A stretch of 64,000 bases of DNA from Marchantia polymorpha subsp. ruderalis. Its lineage: Eukaryota > Streptophyta > Marchantiopsida > Marchantiales > Marchantiaceae. This document shows positions 47,700-59,765 of the stretch, piece by piece (position 1 is the stretch's first letter; the number at the start of each line of letters is the position of its first letter). The position numbers and the translations under genes were made by a program. The stretch lies in assembly GCA_037833965.1 (NCBI GenBank), contig AP031355.1, positions 19,307,501 to 19,371,500 of the forward strand, in the 5' to 3' direction. The notes below the pieces were generated by a model that was not told the DNA's origin, ran no database searches, and was given only the letters and a program-made list of their open reading frames with translations.

Positions 47700-50600
47700 A
47701 TTTATTAACTCATTGTAATTTAAATAATAATTAACTGAATTTTATATCATCAAAATGAATATAATTGTTTTTATATTCCCATTGCCACTCGGTGACCATG
47801 ATAGCGAAAATTGATATTTTTTGATAAAGTTGAATACAATATACATCATTGGCTTCTTGATTTAAAAAAAAATTCTATTATTTACAAAAATATGTAGTTA
47901 ACTTCAAAAAACATGCATTTTCTGAAATAATTTTTAAAAATATTTTAGTAAATAATTTTAATAAATTCGGTTTTTTTAAAAAAATTTATATAAAAAATAA
48001 CATGAATAAAATAAAATAATTTTTTTACAATAAAGAAAAATAATTTTTTTAAAAAAACTGAATTTAATTAAACCATAACTAAAAATAAATGAGAAAGTAA
48101 ATTTTGCTTACAATATTTATAAAAATTATTCCAATAATGCATGTTTTTGAAATTAAAATTTGTTATTATAATTATATAGTTATTATTTTTTTATATAAAA
48201 ATTTAATAAATATTTTTTTAACAATTATATTTATCAAATAATATTTTTTTTCACTATATATTTTTTCGAATTTTCTATTCATTCGGATACATTTTATAGA
48301 TTAATTTTTTTTGAAATTGTTTTAAAATCATTATATTTTAAATGTTATTCAATATAAAAAAAATAATTTATTATATAAAAAATCTGTTTAAGATAAAACA
48401 TCAGTTTTAAAAAAATTTGAAATTTAATCAATTTATAATTTAATAGTGGTTGAATTGAACCAAAATGAGAAAATTATTCATTTAAATAACATTTATTCTT
48501 TTTTTATTGATATGTATGTTAATAAATTCATTTAATTACTTATCTCTTCATTAATTTGCATTTTAATTAACTAAATCTTATTTTTATTTATATTAAATAG
48601 AAGCGTTCTTTGAAAGCAATGTTAAATATTTTGATAGCATTCAAATGATTGAGAAAGATATAATTAGAATATTTTTGAAATATAAAGTTACTAACATTTT
48701 AATTTTTACAAAAATTATGAATATTTTGTCATAAATTTTGCTTTAAAAATAATTAACATTTTATTATCATGAATTTTTTTTACATCTAATAATAATTTTA
48801 CTCTTAAAACTATTATTAGATGTAAAAGTCATTGGTAGGTGAATCCTTTATCATGCATGCATTGTAAATAATTGTTGTATATTATGTAATACAACAATAA
48901 GTTTTACAATAAGATGATAAAAAAAATATCGACAAGTTTTACAAAGTAGATTATGAATTTCACACATGAATGAGCTAATCTATAAACAGCCTGGACATCG
49001 TATTTTTGCTTTCCCATCTTTGTCTCCTGAGCCTTGCCGCAAATTCTCTATCATCACGTAATTCCAAATCACTCTGGAATTGATAGCAAGGCAGTGTGAG
49101 CAATGGAATGAACATTGTGGTTTTGCTTTCTCATCTTTGTCTCCTGAGCTTTGCGGGCTGCACACTTTAAAACATAATTAGGGATTTAAATAAATACTCT
49201 AATGAGTGAAACTTTAGGGTTTTTTTTTAAAACAAAGACTTAGATGTTAGCATAGCCCTTAAGGTTTAGAATTAAATCACCTTACTCTAATGTTGGTTGT
49301 GGATGTGTGGTGTGAGTGACTTTTAGTTGTATGTCAAAAATCTACTACATAGTTGTTATTTATGTAATCACTTGATTAATAACAAACTATGAATATTAGC
49401 ATAATATTCATCAATTAACTTCATAAATATAAGTTGATACATAATGTAATGTGAATAATCTATGATACAAATTTTATTTTTTGATTTTAATAATTTTCAA
49501 AACTTAAATTAAAGTTATAAATATATATACAAGAATTAATTTGAATTTTTTGATACAAAGTTAAATTATAATTCAAAATTTTTCTTTGATAAATAAAATT
49601 GTTAAAAAATATGTATTATAATTCAATACAAAAATTTGAAATTGAGATATTGCAAGTGAAATTGGAAAATTGGAAAAATAAAATAAAATATAATGATGAT
49701 GTAATTATTAGAAATGTTAAATAAAATAATTTTTTTTATAGAAGATTGTTTATAAATTTTAATGAGAAAGAGATGAATAGATGACTTACTTGATATGATG
49801 CTAGATTGAAATAACATCAATATTAGAACTTTATTTTATTTTTTGTAAAAAAATTATTCAATCTAGCTAAACAATCGAATCAGCTAAATTGAAATTATCA
49901 CATGATTATTATTCAACGAAAAATAGTTATCAGTGCTATCTGTAAAAACATGAAAGCATGTTGACTTTGATTTTTTACAAATTTAAGGTAGAAATTTCAT
50001 AGTCATGTTCAGAAAATTATGTAATGTTTAACACAATTTTTAATAGATACATGGCAAAGATTTTGTTTGCAACTGCAAATAATTTCGGTATTAGGACATT
50101 TGCATATTCATATTGTGATAACCTTTATCTGGTGAGGTATCCAAGAAGATGGATATAGGTTCATTTTAACATATGAAGGTTACAAAATGATATATAGTAA
50201 ATGAGTGTAATAATAATCATCTAGTAATAATAAGCTAATCTCTTGACTTAGTAATAGCCATGATGTTTTTTAATTTGCCAAATTACTTCATAAGAAGACA
50301 CTTAAGTGAACATACATGTTCCAAAAATATTTCAATCAAAGGCTTCAACATGGTAAGGATGAAGTTCAAAGAAAGAAGTTGAACGGAGAAGGTATATCTA
50401 TGAAGAGTAACATAACTCAAATCAGTATATCCTAGTAGAATAACTTCATCCAGATTCATTATATTTTGACAACAGTTATCTAATCCTCTAATCCAACTAT
50501 TATAATGCATAAGTACTCTACTTGAGGAGTTTATGTCACTTTCGATAACACTTTCAAGCATACAACATTCATCTTGATAATCAAATGATGTTTGAAGGTT

Positions 50601-50810
50601 GTATTTTGGGCTTTAAATGGGAAAACACACAAGATTCCAAAAAAGTAGACAAAATATTCTCAATTAGCTTTGCGATTTAGTATAACAAAATATTTATCCC
50701 AACTAACACACTCAATGAGTACACGGATTGCTGATGTAACAATGTAGATATTTCACTATCATCTATCATATTCAATGTTGAGTAACCTCTACTTTAATTC
50801 TAACTAACTA
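47700..50810. other. AT-rich spacer, right part
   Basis: Extremely AT-rich with no supported gene. One small direct repeat is visible: tttgctttcccatctttgtc near 49,006 and a close copy near 49,121, 116 bp apart. Confidence 0.5.
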
Positions 50811-50816
50811 AAAATT

Positions 50817-51060
50817 GTTACAATGCTTGAAAATACAAATGTCACTAGCTTGTCTTTGTCTTTATTTTGGAATTGAATCTCACGGACTATTCAAAGATTA
50901 CTTCAGAGATTTGATCAGGCTCCTGCAAATAAACGTGACTTTCAAGAAAATAGTAATCTGAAACGCCCCATGGAGAACAAATGGAAAGATCAGGCAACCG
51001 AGGGATGAAATCATCAAGAAGTACTTGCAGTATAAAGAAGAAGACACGAAGTAAGACAAA
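50817..51060 (+). repeat. Dispersed repeat, copy 2
   Basis: Partner of the repeat at 46,077-46,500 (see there). Shared gtcactagcttgtctttgt, gtgactttcaa and gatgaaat followed by atcaagaa. Carries an in-frame stop. Confidence 0.6.
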
Positions 51061-52240
51061 CTCCACATGCTTGTACACACTTAGACAATTGAGCATGTTA
51101 TCTACGACAAAATTGAGAACCTTATTGTGATTGTGACTATTCGTAAGGACCAAATGTTCATGCTCAGACTGTTGACAAAGCAAGCAAGAATTTACTTAAT
51201 TCTAAGTGGGAACGCAAATGTCTATATCTCTTTAGGTGCAATAGATTTTGAAGAGTCAAGTTAGCAAGTGGACCTTAAACCATGTAAGAAGTGATTTTCA
51301 GGTGATTGTATTAGAATGAATAAGATAGTAGATTGAATGTCTTATTATGAAAACATTATCCTTGAAACTTGAAGGGAAGATACGGATAGACTTTTGTTCG
51401 GAAGAAGTTTTTGTGTGAAGTGGATTGATTTTGTGTTGATGCCAAGCCATCATAGTGCTCATTCAGACAACAATTTGAAATGTAGACGCGTCAATTGTCT
51501 AGTAGAATTTTCCACTTTCGATGGAGAAGTAGTTTGAGATTATCTTTCTTCATATGAAGGTAAAGTAGTTTATGCGGAAATATGCCAACATTTACTGATC
51601 ATCTCACTTTCTCTTAAACTTTCCTTACGTTGCAACCAAAAGGTGTAAATTAGAATGTAATGAGATTGAGTTGGTGTTTGAAAGCATGTAGGAGCACTAG
51701 AAGGTAGAAGAAACAGTTGTGTGACAAAGGAGGTTACTTGATTCACTCATTGTAACCTATACATTCATCTTTCTTTTTGAAGCTTTACTTGGAAGTGTTT
51801 TTTATGTTTGATTGATCTAATTAGGAGATGAAATGACCAAGGTACATCTTGATGACAACAAGGATTTACTCTTTCTTCAATGGAGTGAATGTAGAGGGAG
51901 TGACGGTATGTCTAACCTAGATCTACCTTTCCGGAGACGAATTAAAAACTATCGGCTATAAGTTCTAACGTAGAGAAGTGTTATAGCATACTATCTCAAA
52001 GAGCACACTTCTAGTAGAACCTGCTCCATGACGAGGTAAATAGACACCAAGTAGAGTGTAATTGGTGCTAACTTATAAGACAAGTCCCTTACAATCATTG
52101 TAGTTCCGCTGGCTCTGCCTCGTCTACCTCCTCATGCCTGAACTTACCTTCGGAAACCTCTCCCGATAGTATCTTCCAATGGCAACTTATGTTAGTTTTG
52201 GTGGCTCTGACAAGCTCTCCTCCTTAACGCTGTCAAAGAA
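51060..52240. other. Region without supported genes
   Basis: No gene supported. The last 300 bases may be the decayed 3' end of the lipase pseudogene to the right, but the GxSxG active-site motif expected there is not present. Confidence 0.4.
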
Positions 52241-52249
52241 CACAGTTGC

Positions 52250-52954
52250 CTTCCGCAAGACCTGCAGAAGAGCTCCTTAATTCCTTCCTTGACAATCAAT
52301 TCTAGTCCGTCATCATCCACAGATCTGGAAAAACCTCCGAGAAACTTCCTTGATGAACAAAAGAAGGCTTTCAGCGTTCCTTGTCATCCTTGTCCTTGCG
52401 ATTTTCTACGCTGTGTTTCTCTTTCAGTAGAGCTACATTTGTGCCACTCGATAACTCCCAAATCTTCTCACGGTTTCCAATACCAAATGCTTCCCAAAAT
52501 CCGACCTGCATTCTTCCCGTGTCTTCCAACTCAAACGATGAAAGATCAATATCGGTGCTCTAGTCCAGCGTGTTGAAAGGCTCTATACCTCTAAACGCGA
52601 CCACAATGACCTTTGCGGTTTTAGATTGATCAGTAAACATAAGTACTTGAGTATCTGCCACTTTGAAATACTTGTTTTAGCAATCGTAAAAGCCCACCAA
52701 GTTCATCATCCCTTCTCTACATTCATGAACTTCCTATCAGAAGAGAGCTTGCATTCATTCGATTGTGTTGTACTACTAGAAACCTTTCCTTTGATGTTTG
52801 ATAACAGGACAGGATTGCATTTTTCTTCTATATCATCCACTGCCGTGGCGAACTTTCCTTCCTCGCTTTCTTGCTTGAAGCCGACGTCCCTAGTACCTCC
52901 AACTGGACAAATCAAACAAATCCGCTCCCACAAACCTGCGTCATGCAGACTCAA
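52250..52954 (-). pseudogene. Class 3 lipase pseudogene (OBL1-like triacylglycerol lipase)
   Basis: On the - strand the frame reads LVGFYDC, stop, NKYFKVADTQVLMFTDQSK, then KVIVVAFRGIEPFNTLD, stop, STDIDLSSFELEDTGRMQ and VGFWEAFGIGNRE. This is the plant class 3 lipase pattern (IVVAFRGTEPF, W-[ST]-TD, then GF.EALGLGNR) of OBL1-type lipases. Stops include TAA at the expected Trp after FYDC and TAG at the expected Trp after FNTLD (near 52,561). A frameshift lies near 52,710 and another stop near 52,370. An upstream open piece (52,706-52,954, with LHDAGLWERICLICPVGG) probably belongs to the same gene. The catalytic GxSxG region is missing. A dead gene. Confidence 0.7.
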
Positions 52955-53800
52955 CTCCTACTTGCAAAAAGTGGGGCATTAAAGAACTGAGAGAGAGAGT
53001 CCAATCATGTCACTAACATAGAGCAGAATCTTATCGGCCAAGTGCTTAACTTTAGACAACCGTTACAGTGTCATTTAAAAAAAACATAATTAGTGATGTG
53101 GAGGGTTTGTATTTTGGATCCTCTCATCAGTACGAGTGTATTGGCTAGATCCAACCTATCTTGCTGAGCTAGCTAACAAAATCCATCTTGAAACACCAAC
53201 AAAAAACCCAAGGGATTGATGGATGGATGACTTGGTCCTCAAGAAAAGATTTAGTCATTGTCACCCGTGCACTTGAACTACTTTCATACTGGTTAACTTT
53301 ACCTGAGTCGCGAAACATGCATCTTGACAATAAGCTAAGGGTTGGACTTTCTATTGCACTAATTAACGCGATGAGTATACTTGCGCGAAGTCGGGTATTA
53401 AAGAGCTGAGAGATAGTACGATCATGTAACACAGAGATTGCAGACACCTACTAGACAAGTGCGCTGAGAGTTTACGAGATTAGCTACTGAGCAAATGAGA
53501 GCCGAGGGTCCTTTTTATTCCAGCTCTTGACAGGATTGAATCTGCGTAACACCACAGAGTAAAATCTCTTAGGCCAAGTGATGCAATTTTTGGCAAACAT
53601 ATCGGGCTATTGTGAGGGGCATATTGGATGAGGTGGAGGGTTTGTACTCTGGGTGGCAATTTGATCCGTAAGAACTATTGAGAGCCTGGTGTATCTAAAA
53701 TATCCAGCCTATCTTGCTGAGCTGGCGAACAGCAGGAAAGAGAAATCCATGGGATTGATGGATGTATGTCTTGGTCTTGTCACACATGTACATACGAGTA
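52950..53800. repeat. Imperfect direct duplication upstream of the lipase pseudogene
   Basis: Block 52,951-53,170 recurs at about 53,372-53,720 with an insertion. Shared sequence includes aaagaactgagaga or aaagagctgagaga, aggccaagtg-like sequence, gtggagggtttgta and ccagcctatcttgctgagct (first copy with small changes). The part from tatcttgctgagct to gggattgatggatg also recurs 550 bp apart. Part of it is open on the - strand and could be the decayed N-terminus of the lipase. Confidence 0.6.
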
Positions 53801-53929
53801 CTTCCTTTGACATCAGTACAAACATAGCAATCTTGATATGTCCAATCATTTCCAAAGAGTCTATTATGTCGGATGAGATGCAATTCACCTCAATGATCAC
53901 AGTAGTCAAGCGCACGACACTCTCGATCA

Positions 53930-54530
53930 TATAAGCCTTCACAAAGATAAGAGCGCTCAGCTTATTGTAAACAATGCTCCATAGTATGCTCAGGTTGGAG
54001 TCCTTGACCTCCTGGGGGATCGAGATATACCCCGCCAACTCATCCGCTGGTTTGAAGTTGAGTGGGAGAACCTTCGGGAGCAGATGGTTGGGATTTCTGA
54101 GTTACCATCGTGAAGAAAAGGATTGATGACTCCTGGATTCGGTGGATTGTACTAGAGGAGAATTTGAGGAATTTGGTCGAGCTGGTTGTCGCAGTTCCAG
54201 AACGGAGAACGAACTCAGGGTCGTCGATCAGACTGCCAAGGATCCTCTCGTAGAAGTAGATCAGCATCCTGTGCAACGGGAGGAACGTCCAGCTGAGATG
54301 CAATTGGAGAAGCTGTGATGTAGCAGTGCTATTGAAATATCTGGACACGAAAGGCTTCACGCAGAAAGAGCAGTGAGTGTGTCATTGTATGAGGAAGCTT
54401 CGGGGATCGTCATCGAGGAGCGCCGTCATATGCGAAGTTTTATTTGTTCACTTACTCCACATCGTTGGCCAGCTAGTGCGCAGGCCTACTCACACGCAGC
54501 TCAGGATTAGTGGCTGCCACTTTGTCTCTG
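53930..54530 (-). pseudogene. PPO pseudogene fragment (N-terminal and CuA region)
   Basis: On the - strand this corresponds to residues of about 95-300 of the intact PPO. Recognisable pieces are RPAH, stop, LANDVE, stop, VNK, stop (near 54,490-54,440), then LQLHLSWTFLPLHRMLIYFY and ILGSLIDDPEF (54,360-54,200), and later NLSILWSIVYNKLSA near 53,960. Three nonsense codons in the first 20 codons, frameshifts, and the change of PWHR to PLHR show it is dead. It lies at the inner end of the right inverted arm, 0.6 kb from the exchanger 3' flank. Confidence 0.85.
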
Positions 54531-55326
54531 AAACAACAATATTGGGTTCTGTTGGCGATCGTCACATGTTAAGATCACCAACATGTTACATGTTTCAGTG
54601 ACTAAAAGTATAAAAAAGTATCAAATATATGTAAGGTGATGTTAGATAATGGAACATAATGCCAATTTACTCGCATGAAATTGATATTATGTACATGGAT
54701 TGAAAGTTATGTCATGAAGCCCAGGAGTTGATCTACCAATCGTTTGCAAGTCTGACATGCTTGTAATTGACGTTGACTCGCCTTCAGAAACTAGAGAATC
54801 ACAACAACCGAGAGGGAAATATTACATGACTACAATTTAAAGGAAGATCAAGTTTTTATTCACGTATACACGGCTCAAATTTTTTATGAATGTTTACATA
54901 ACCTCTCAATATAACAAGTGCTGGTTTTTGAAGGCAAAAGTGGCACAAGTAGCACATGTACATGATGAAGTACATCGTACGGACACACTGTGGAGGACTT
55001 CTATTTCATGGCAGGAAGATGACAGACAAGAGAATTGAACTATGGTAGAAGAATATAAACATCTGTCCACTTACAGGTACACCCGAAGTCAGAAGCTGTG
55101 CCGACAGATATCAGCTTCTAACTCTTCAAATTTCTGTGGACTGGGAAGGGATGGAGGCCGAGCAAGCCTATGATGGAGTGGCAGGAAAAGCAGTCAGAAC
55201 ACGGTGGAGTCCTTATATGGTGGCTCGGGAATGATTGTGGTGACGAAGGGAGATATCGGACAGCAGTCGGTAAAAGGCGGAATTGATTTTCTCGGAGATG
55301 CAGTGTTTGATGGGTCCAGTGGTGTT

Positions 55327-58300
55327 CTAAAATCTTGGTAGGCAAGCACTGCAGGCGACGACCAGAAGGAAGATCAGCGTAGGGTAGACGAGCAGTGCAA
55401 TGATTCCCTCCCAGACTGTAAACTTCAAGTCGATCCCAGTAGTAAGAGCCGCACAGATGATCTTGTAGCCGATCAGTATCACTAGCATCAAAGGATAGAG
55501 GATGATGGCCAGGATGCCGATCCAAAGTGGAAATTTGGTGCGCACAGATGCGATGAGACCGATGATCACGTATGTAATCAGGATGGCCAGCACTTCCGAA
55601 GGATACTCCCACGCTAGACCCTTGAAGTAAACTACGGCTAAGAAGATTGCCAGTGACAGCGTGTTGTTCATCGTCAGCCGTCCGAAGGTCTATTTCCACA
55701 AGACAAGGCAATGGACGGAGAGCAAGATGTTAAAATGTATCGACATGAAAGGTACTGGAATGCATGGAACTTGCATCCACTGCGAAATCAACAATGCCAC
55801 CGACTTACCTCGGCGAAGACCGTGGTTATGTGTAGCTTTCCTCTTTTGCCAGCAGAAGAGATGGTTTTGATTCCTTCACTGAGATTTAAGATCAGAGGAG
55901 CTGCCACGAAGGACACGATAAAGGGATCAGCTCCGAAAGCTTTCGAGAAATCTCCTATAACTCCAACAGTAGGAATTGCCGCGAATCCTGCCACTGCTAC
56001 ACCAGCAATAATGCAAAGCACGGCGTAGACGATGGCCATCTCCGGCGTTATGGTGGCCTGCATCTCCCGTATTTCGTCTTCTCGGACTTCCGCGAGCAGT
56101 GCTGCAATTGACAATTCAAGTTCCTGACAAGCACAATATACACAGCACACCCAGTCAGTAGAGCTCAGTTTTGATCACCTATTCACCGGCACAAGTAAGC
56201 AGCTAGAATTTATGTACAGACACATTTCTTTACTGGAGGTTGCAAGGTCTCGCATTCCTGTCACCTTGTAGAAAGGTGACAGGGCTGCTTCTCTGTACTT
56301 CCATCTGAAAGTCAGTTTGCGATAGGATGAATGAGTGAATGAATCCACGAGAGTTTTAGCATGGGAACACCAGGAACACACCTTAGTTCCTGTAATGAGC
56401 TCTCCGATAGTTGGCTCTTGGTACGGAGCAGCAGGGATTTCGGCAGATGTGTGTGACCTTCTGATGTCTCCTTTGAGGCTTCGGATCAGGTGATCCATAC
56501 CCTTCACAAAATCTTCTCGAGAAACTTTACCAGTCTTCTCGACGTCGAATGTTTTAATTGCGTCTATGACCACCTGTTTCGCAGGAATTTCATCTTCGCT
56601 ATCGAGTCCCATCGCCAGGATCAATCCTCGCAACTCGCTCATAGAGATATAGTCGGTCCCATCCGAATCTAGCTTTTTGAACAATCTGCGCTCATCGTAT
56701 AGGAGACATGTAAGTGGGCAGTCTCAACTGACTGTATTTAACGAATTTCCACTCTCTTTCAGTACTTCTCACAATAAAACTGAACCCAACAACTTTCTTA
56801 AGGAGCCTGGCTCAATCCTTTGCTCTGCCAGACAGTAGTCATTCGATTACGCAGAAGCTTCAAATACCAGAACGATTTTCTGAATCGAACTTCATATCTG
56901 CCAACTTCCGCGTCGTTTTAGATTCCATTCACTTGAGGAGAATGTCTGCGTAGATGTTATATGAACTGTTTGACCTTGACTGATTGCAGTTGGCCACACA
57001 TTAATTCTTGTTTCACTCCGATTCATGTTTACTGCGGAACAAACTGACACATGTCTTTGCGTAAGGCAGGGAATGGTGGATCTTACTTTTCCAGTACAAT
57101 CCTGTCAGGAGTTCCATCTGCCAAGACCCACGAGACCTCACTTGGAGAAGGCACTTCAGCGAAATGATGGGACCGATGAAACGCCTGTTGGGCTTTGTAG
57201 ATCAATCGTGCTTGAATCCACGGACAGAGCATCTGATGCATACATACAAATGAACTGAGTCAAACCTGCATGAACCAGACTTGAAGTCGCACATTCAAGA
57301 GTAATATGAGCTTGTCAAGGAGGAAGTCTCATATATTGAAGCTTAAGTTGTTCCCTACTGATCGCAGGGATGAAGTTATCACTTCTCCCCGCAAACGAAA
57401 CACACATAGCTAACCACAGTTCTCAATGCAGGTGCATGCAAATCAACAAGGTTACATCTTCCAGAAGATACCTGATAGATGCAGTAGCCTGCTAGTGTGA
57501 CCAGAGCCAAGACGCCGGCTACGAGCACGGAAATATGAATTGATTTGTCTGACCTGCCCAGCATGACAGGGAACTGTATGACCAAGTACGGTAATACAGT
57601 GAATAGCATGATCCATGCAGCCTGTCTTGTACGTGACTCAGTTGTAACTCCAGATTCTGCATTGTAAGATTGAACACTCCACATTTCAGTACCTACAGGA
57701 AGATCCATTGAAACCAAGAGTTGCAAGAGCCTAGATTTTCAACATTGCCACGGTTTCTACATTTGATTGTATATTGAAGAAGCAATAAACTCAAGAAACT
57801 AAATCTTCAAGATTTTACTTCAGGAATATTCTACTTCTGCATTACTTCAATTCAGCACGACAGAGCGCGCCTTTCGGCTGGATAACAGGGAAGACTACTG
57901 TTTTTATGAATACAATAATTGTCAGAAAGGTCTTGCTAGAAGGGAATGTGGTGAGCTTACCTCTTAGAGCACAGATTTGGGTGAGTGTTTTGTCCCTTGC
58001 TACACCATCGGAGTCAAAGTCACAGCGGCCAACAATTATGGAACTTCCCCACACAATGCCGAGCAGAGCGATACTTGTTCCAGCCAGCACACCCATGCCC
58101 ACGAGTGCTTTACTATGTGCATCCTCTTCATTTTCAGCCAAGAATGCAACTGCACAATACCCACAAATCCGTGAGGCTACCTCACGATCCAGGAGAGAAT
58201 ATCTGCTTTAACTCGATCCAAGAGAGAACATCTGCTTTAACTCGATTCCTTCGAAGAGACAGTGATTAAAGTCGGTGTAGATATACCAAGATGCTCCGAC

Positions 58301-59121
58301 TAGACAAAAGGTTTTCACTTGTCCCGATGTCTATCGAGTCAAAACTCCCATCATACATTTCACTCAGGAACAAGCCAAACATTCACTTCCAAAAACCTCA
58401 ACCTGCAGTTCATACGCCTGCAACTGTGAAGAAATTTTCACAACCTTTCCTGCCTTCGATTCTATGAGCTGACTTTGCGGGACTTTAAGAATAAACTTTG
58501 CTATCGTTTCAATCGATGAAGGGCCAGAAAGGCGATTCGGAGTCTGCTTGCAATGTATCCAAATCGAAGCTTGAAGAGACATGTATGCCAATTTTTCATA
58601 TTCTCTAGCTTTCAAATCACAGATGACTACAGGATTCCTGTAACGAGTATAGAAGTGCGAGGTTATGAAATAAGATAGCCCCCAAGCATTTACTCACCGA
58701 AGATAAGGAAAGTAGCTGGCAGTGTCTTGAGAATAGGAACAACAATGCCCGCGACAAAGCCAGGATCCAATACGGTCAACAATAGCTGGCTTCCTTTCGT
58801 TAGGAATTCAACAGCCATGAACATAATGAATCCGTAGACCAGCAATAAAAAGGCACTTCCGGACCGAATGTTTGAGCAGGGAAGAAAACCATAACCACTC
58901 TGGCAGTCCGCTGCATTGCTGCCATCAGATGCTATGAAAGATTTAAGAGAACTCTCTTGTGAACGCCAAAGGACAATATCTGACGCTTCCGATGTTTCCA
59001 GATCAGGCTTTTCCGAACTGAGACTATTTTCATATGGTCTAGCGCAACACACTACGACCGAATAGAGAAGAAAAACGGTCCAGATTGAGGTCTTCATCGA
59101 AAAAAGGAGAGGAGACTCCAT
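55327..59121 (-). CDS. NCL-type EF-hand sodium/calcium exchanger, copy B
   Basis: Inverted twin of copy A, 653 residues, all splice sites GT-AG. Exons on the - strand: 59121-58698, 58149-57961, 57692-57472, 57232-57087, 56685-56382, 56123-55809 and 55689-55327, with the same lengths as copy A. It starts MESPLLFSMKTSIWTVFLLY and keeps both exchanger repeats (GSQLLLTVLDPGFVAGIVVP; APLILNLSEGIKTI) and the TMNN segment. The EF-hand loop reads DSDGTDYISMSE: the near-invariant Gly at loop position 6 (residue 338) is Asp, which should weaken Ca2+ binding. In the second loop Lys376 is Glu. The frame is open throughout, so it looks functional, but its Ca2+ sensing may differ from copy A. The two genes converge on the AT-rich spacer. 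Confidence 0.88.
58192..58247 (-). repeat. 29-bp tandem duplication in exchanger B intron 1
   Basis: atctgctttaactcgat occurs at 58,201 and 58,230. Copy A has one unit only (near 39,290-39,315). It accounts for most of the longer intron 1 in copy B. Confidence 0.8.
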
Positions 59122-59765
59122 GGCAGCAGCAGAGAATGACAGGACTGAGTCTGGATGAACTCCTGAGATGGAGAGCTTCTCATGCCCTACTTATCTTGCC
59201 CTGAATCCGTGGATGACTGAAGGTGTATGATATTTGGAACCATCATTGGCGATCGTGAAATGTCGATACAGTCATAGGGCTAAACTGTTCAACTGATTAT
59301 GAAATTTTGAATTACCTTGTCAAGCTAGATGACAGATTCGATACTGCAATGCCACCTATCTTGAAATAGTTAAGCGCCAAATCAGCATTATGCTAACAAC
59401 GAATATTCTGCGTGCATGTGGCCTATGGATCGAAACAGGGCTTATAGAAAGCAACAAGGAAATTCCTCAAAGACTGCAGTAAACGCGCGCATAAAAAATT
59501 GTTTTTTCACACCCCCAAACTATTATATATGAATGGATAGTGCGTGCTCTCAGATCAGACTCTAATGCATCCTTCCCTTAGTTGTTGGTGACAACATAGG
59601 CAAGTATTTCTAGGCATCAGTACGAACAGTGGAAGTAAACAGTCATTACTGGTGATTGTTGACCATATAAATCATAACATTTCACCAACCAAAAGTAGAT
59701 TTGGTCACAAAAAGTATTTGAAGTTTGTTCAAAATTGGCTTGCAATCTGATCCAATCTTTTCGAA

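Larger units (their letters stand above)
54560..59650. repeat. Right arm of the large inverted duplication
   Basis: Reverse complement of 37,895-42,950 (see left arm). The arm carries exchanger copy B and both flanks. A 29-bp tandem duplication at 58,192-58,247 (period set by atctgctttaactcgat) is present only in this arm. Confidence 0.9.

Noticed and set aside
50283-50561. Leucine-rich - strand ORF, thought at first to be an LRR remnant
   Set aside because: No regular repeat spacing; AT-rich sequence readily gives Leu/Ile-rich frames.
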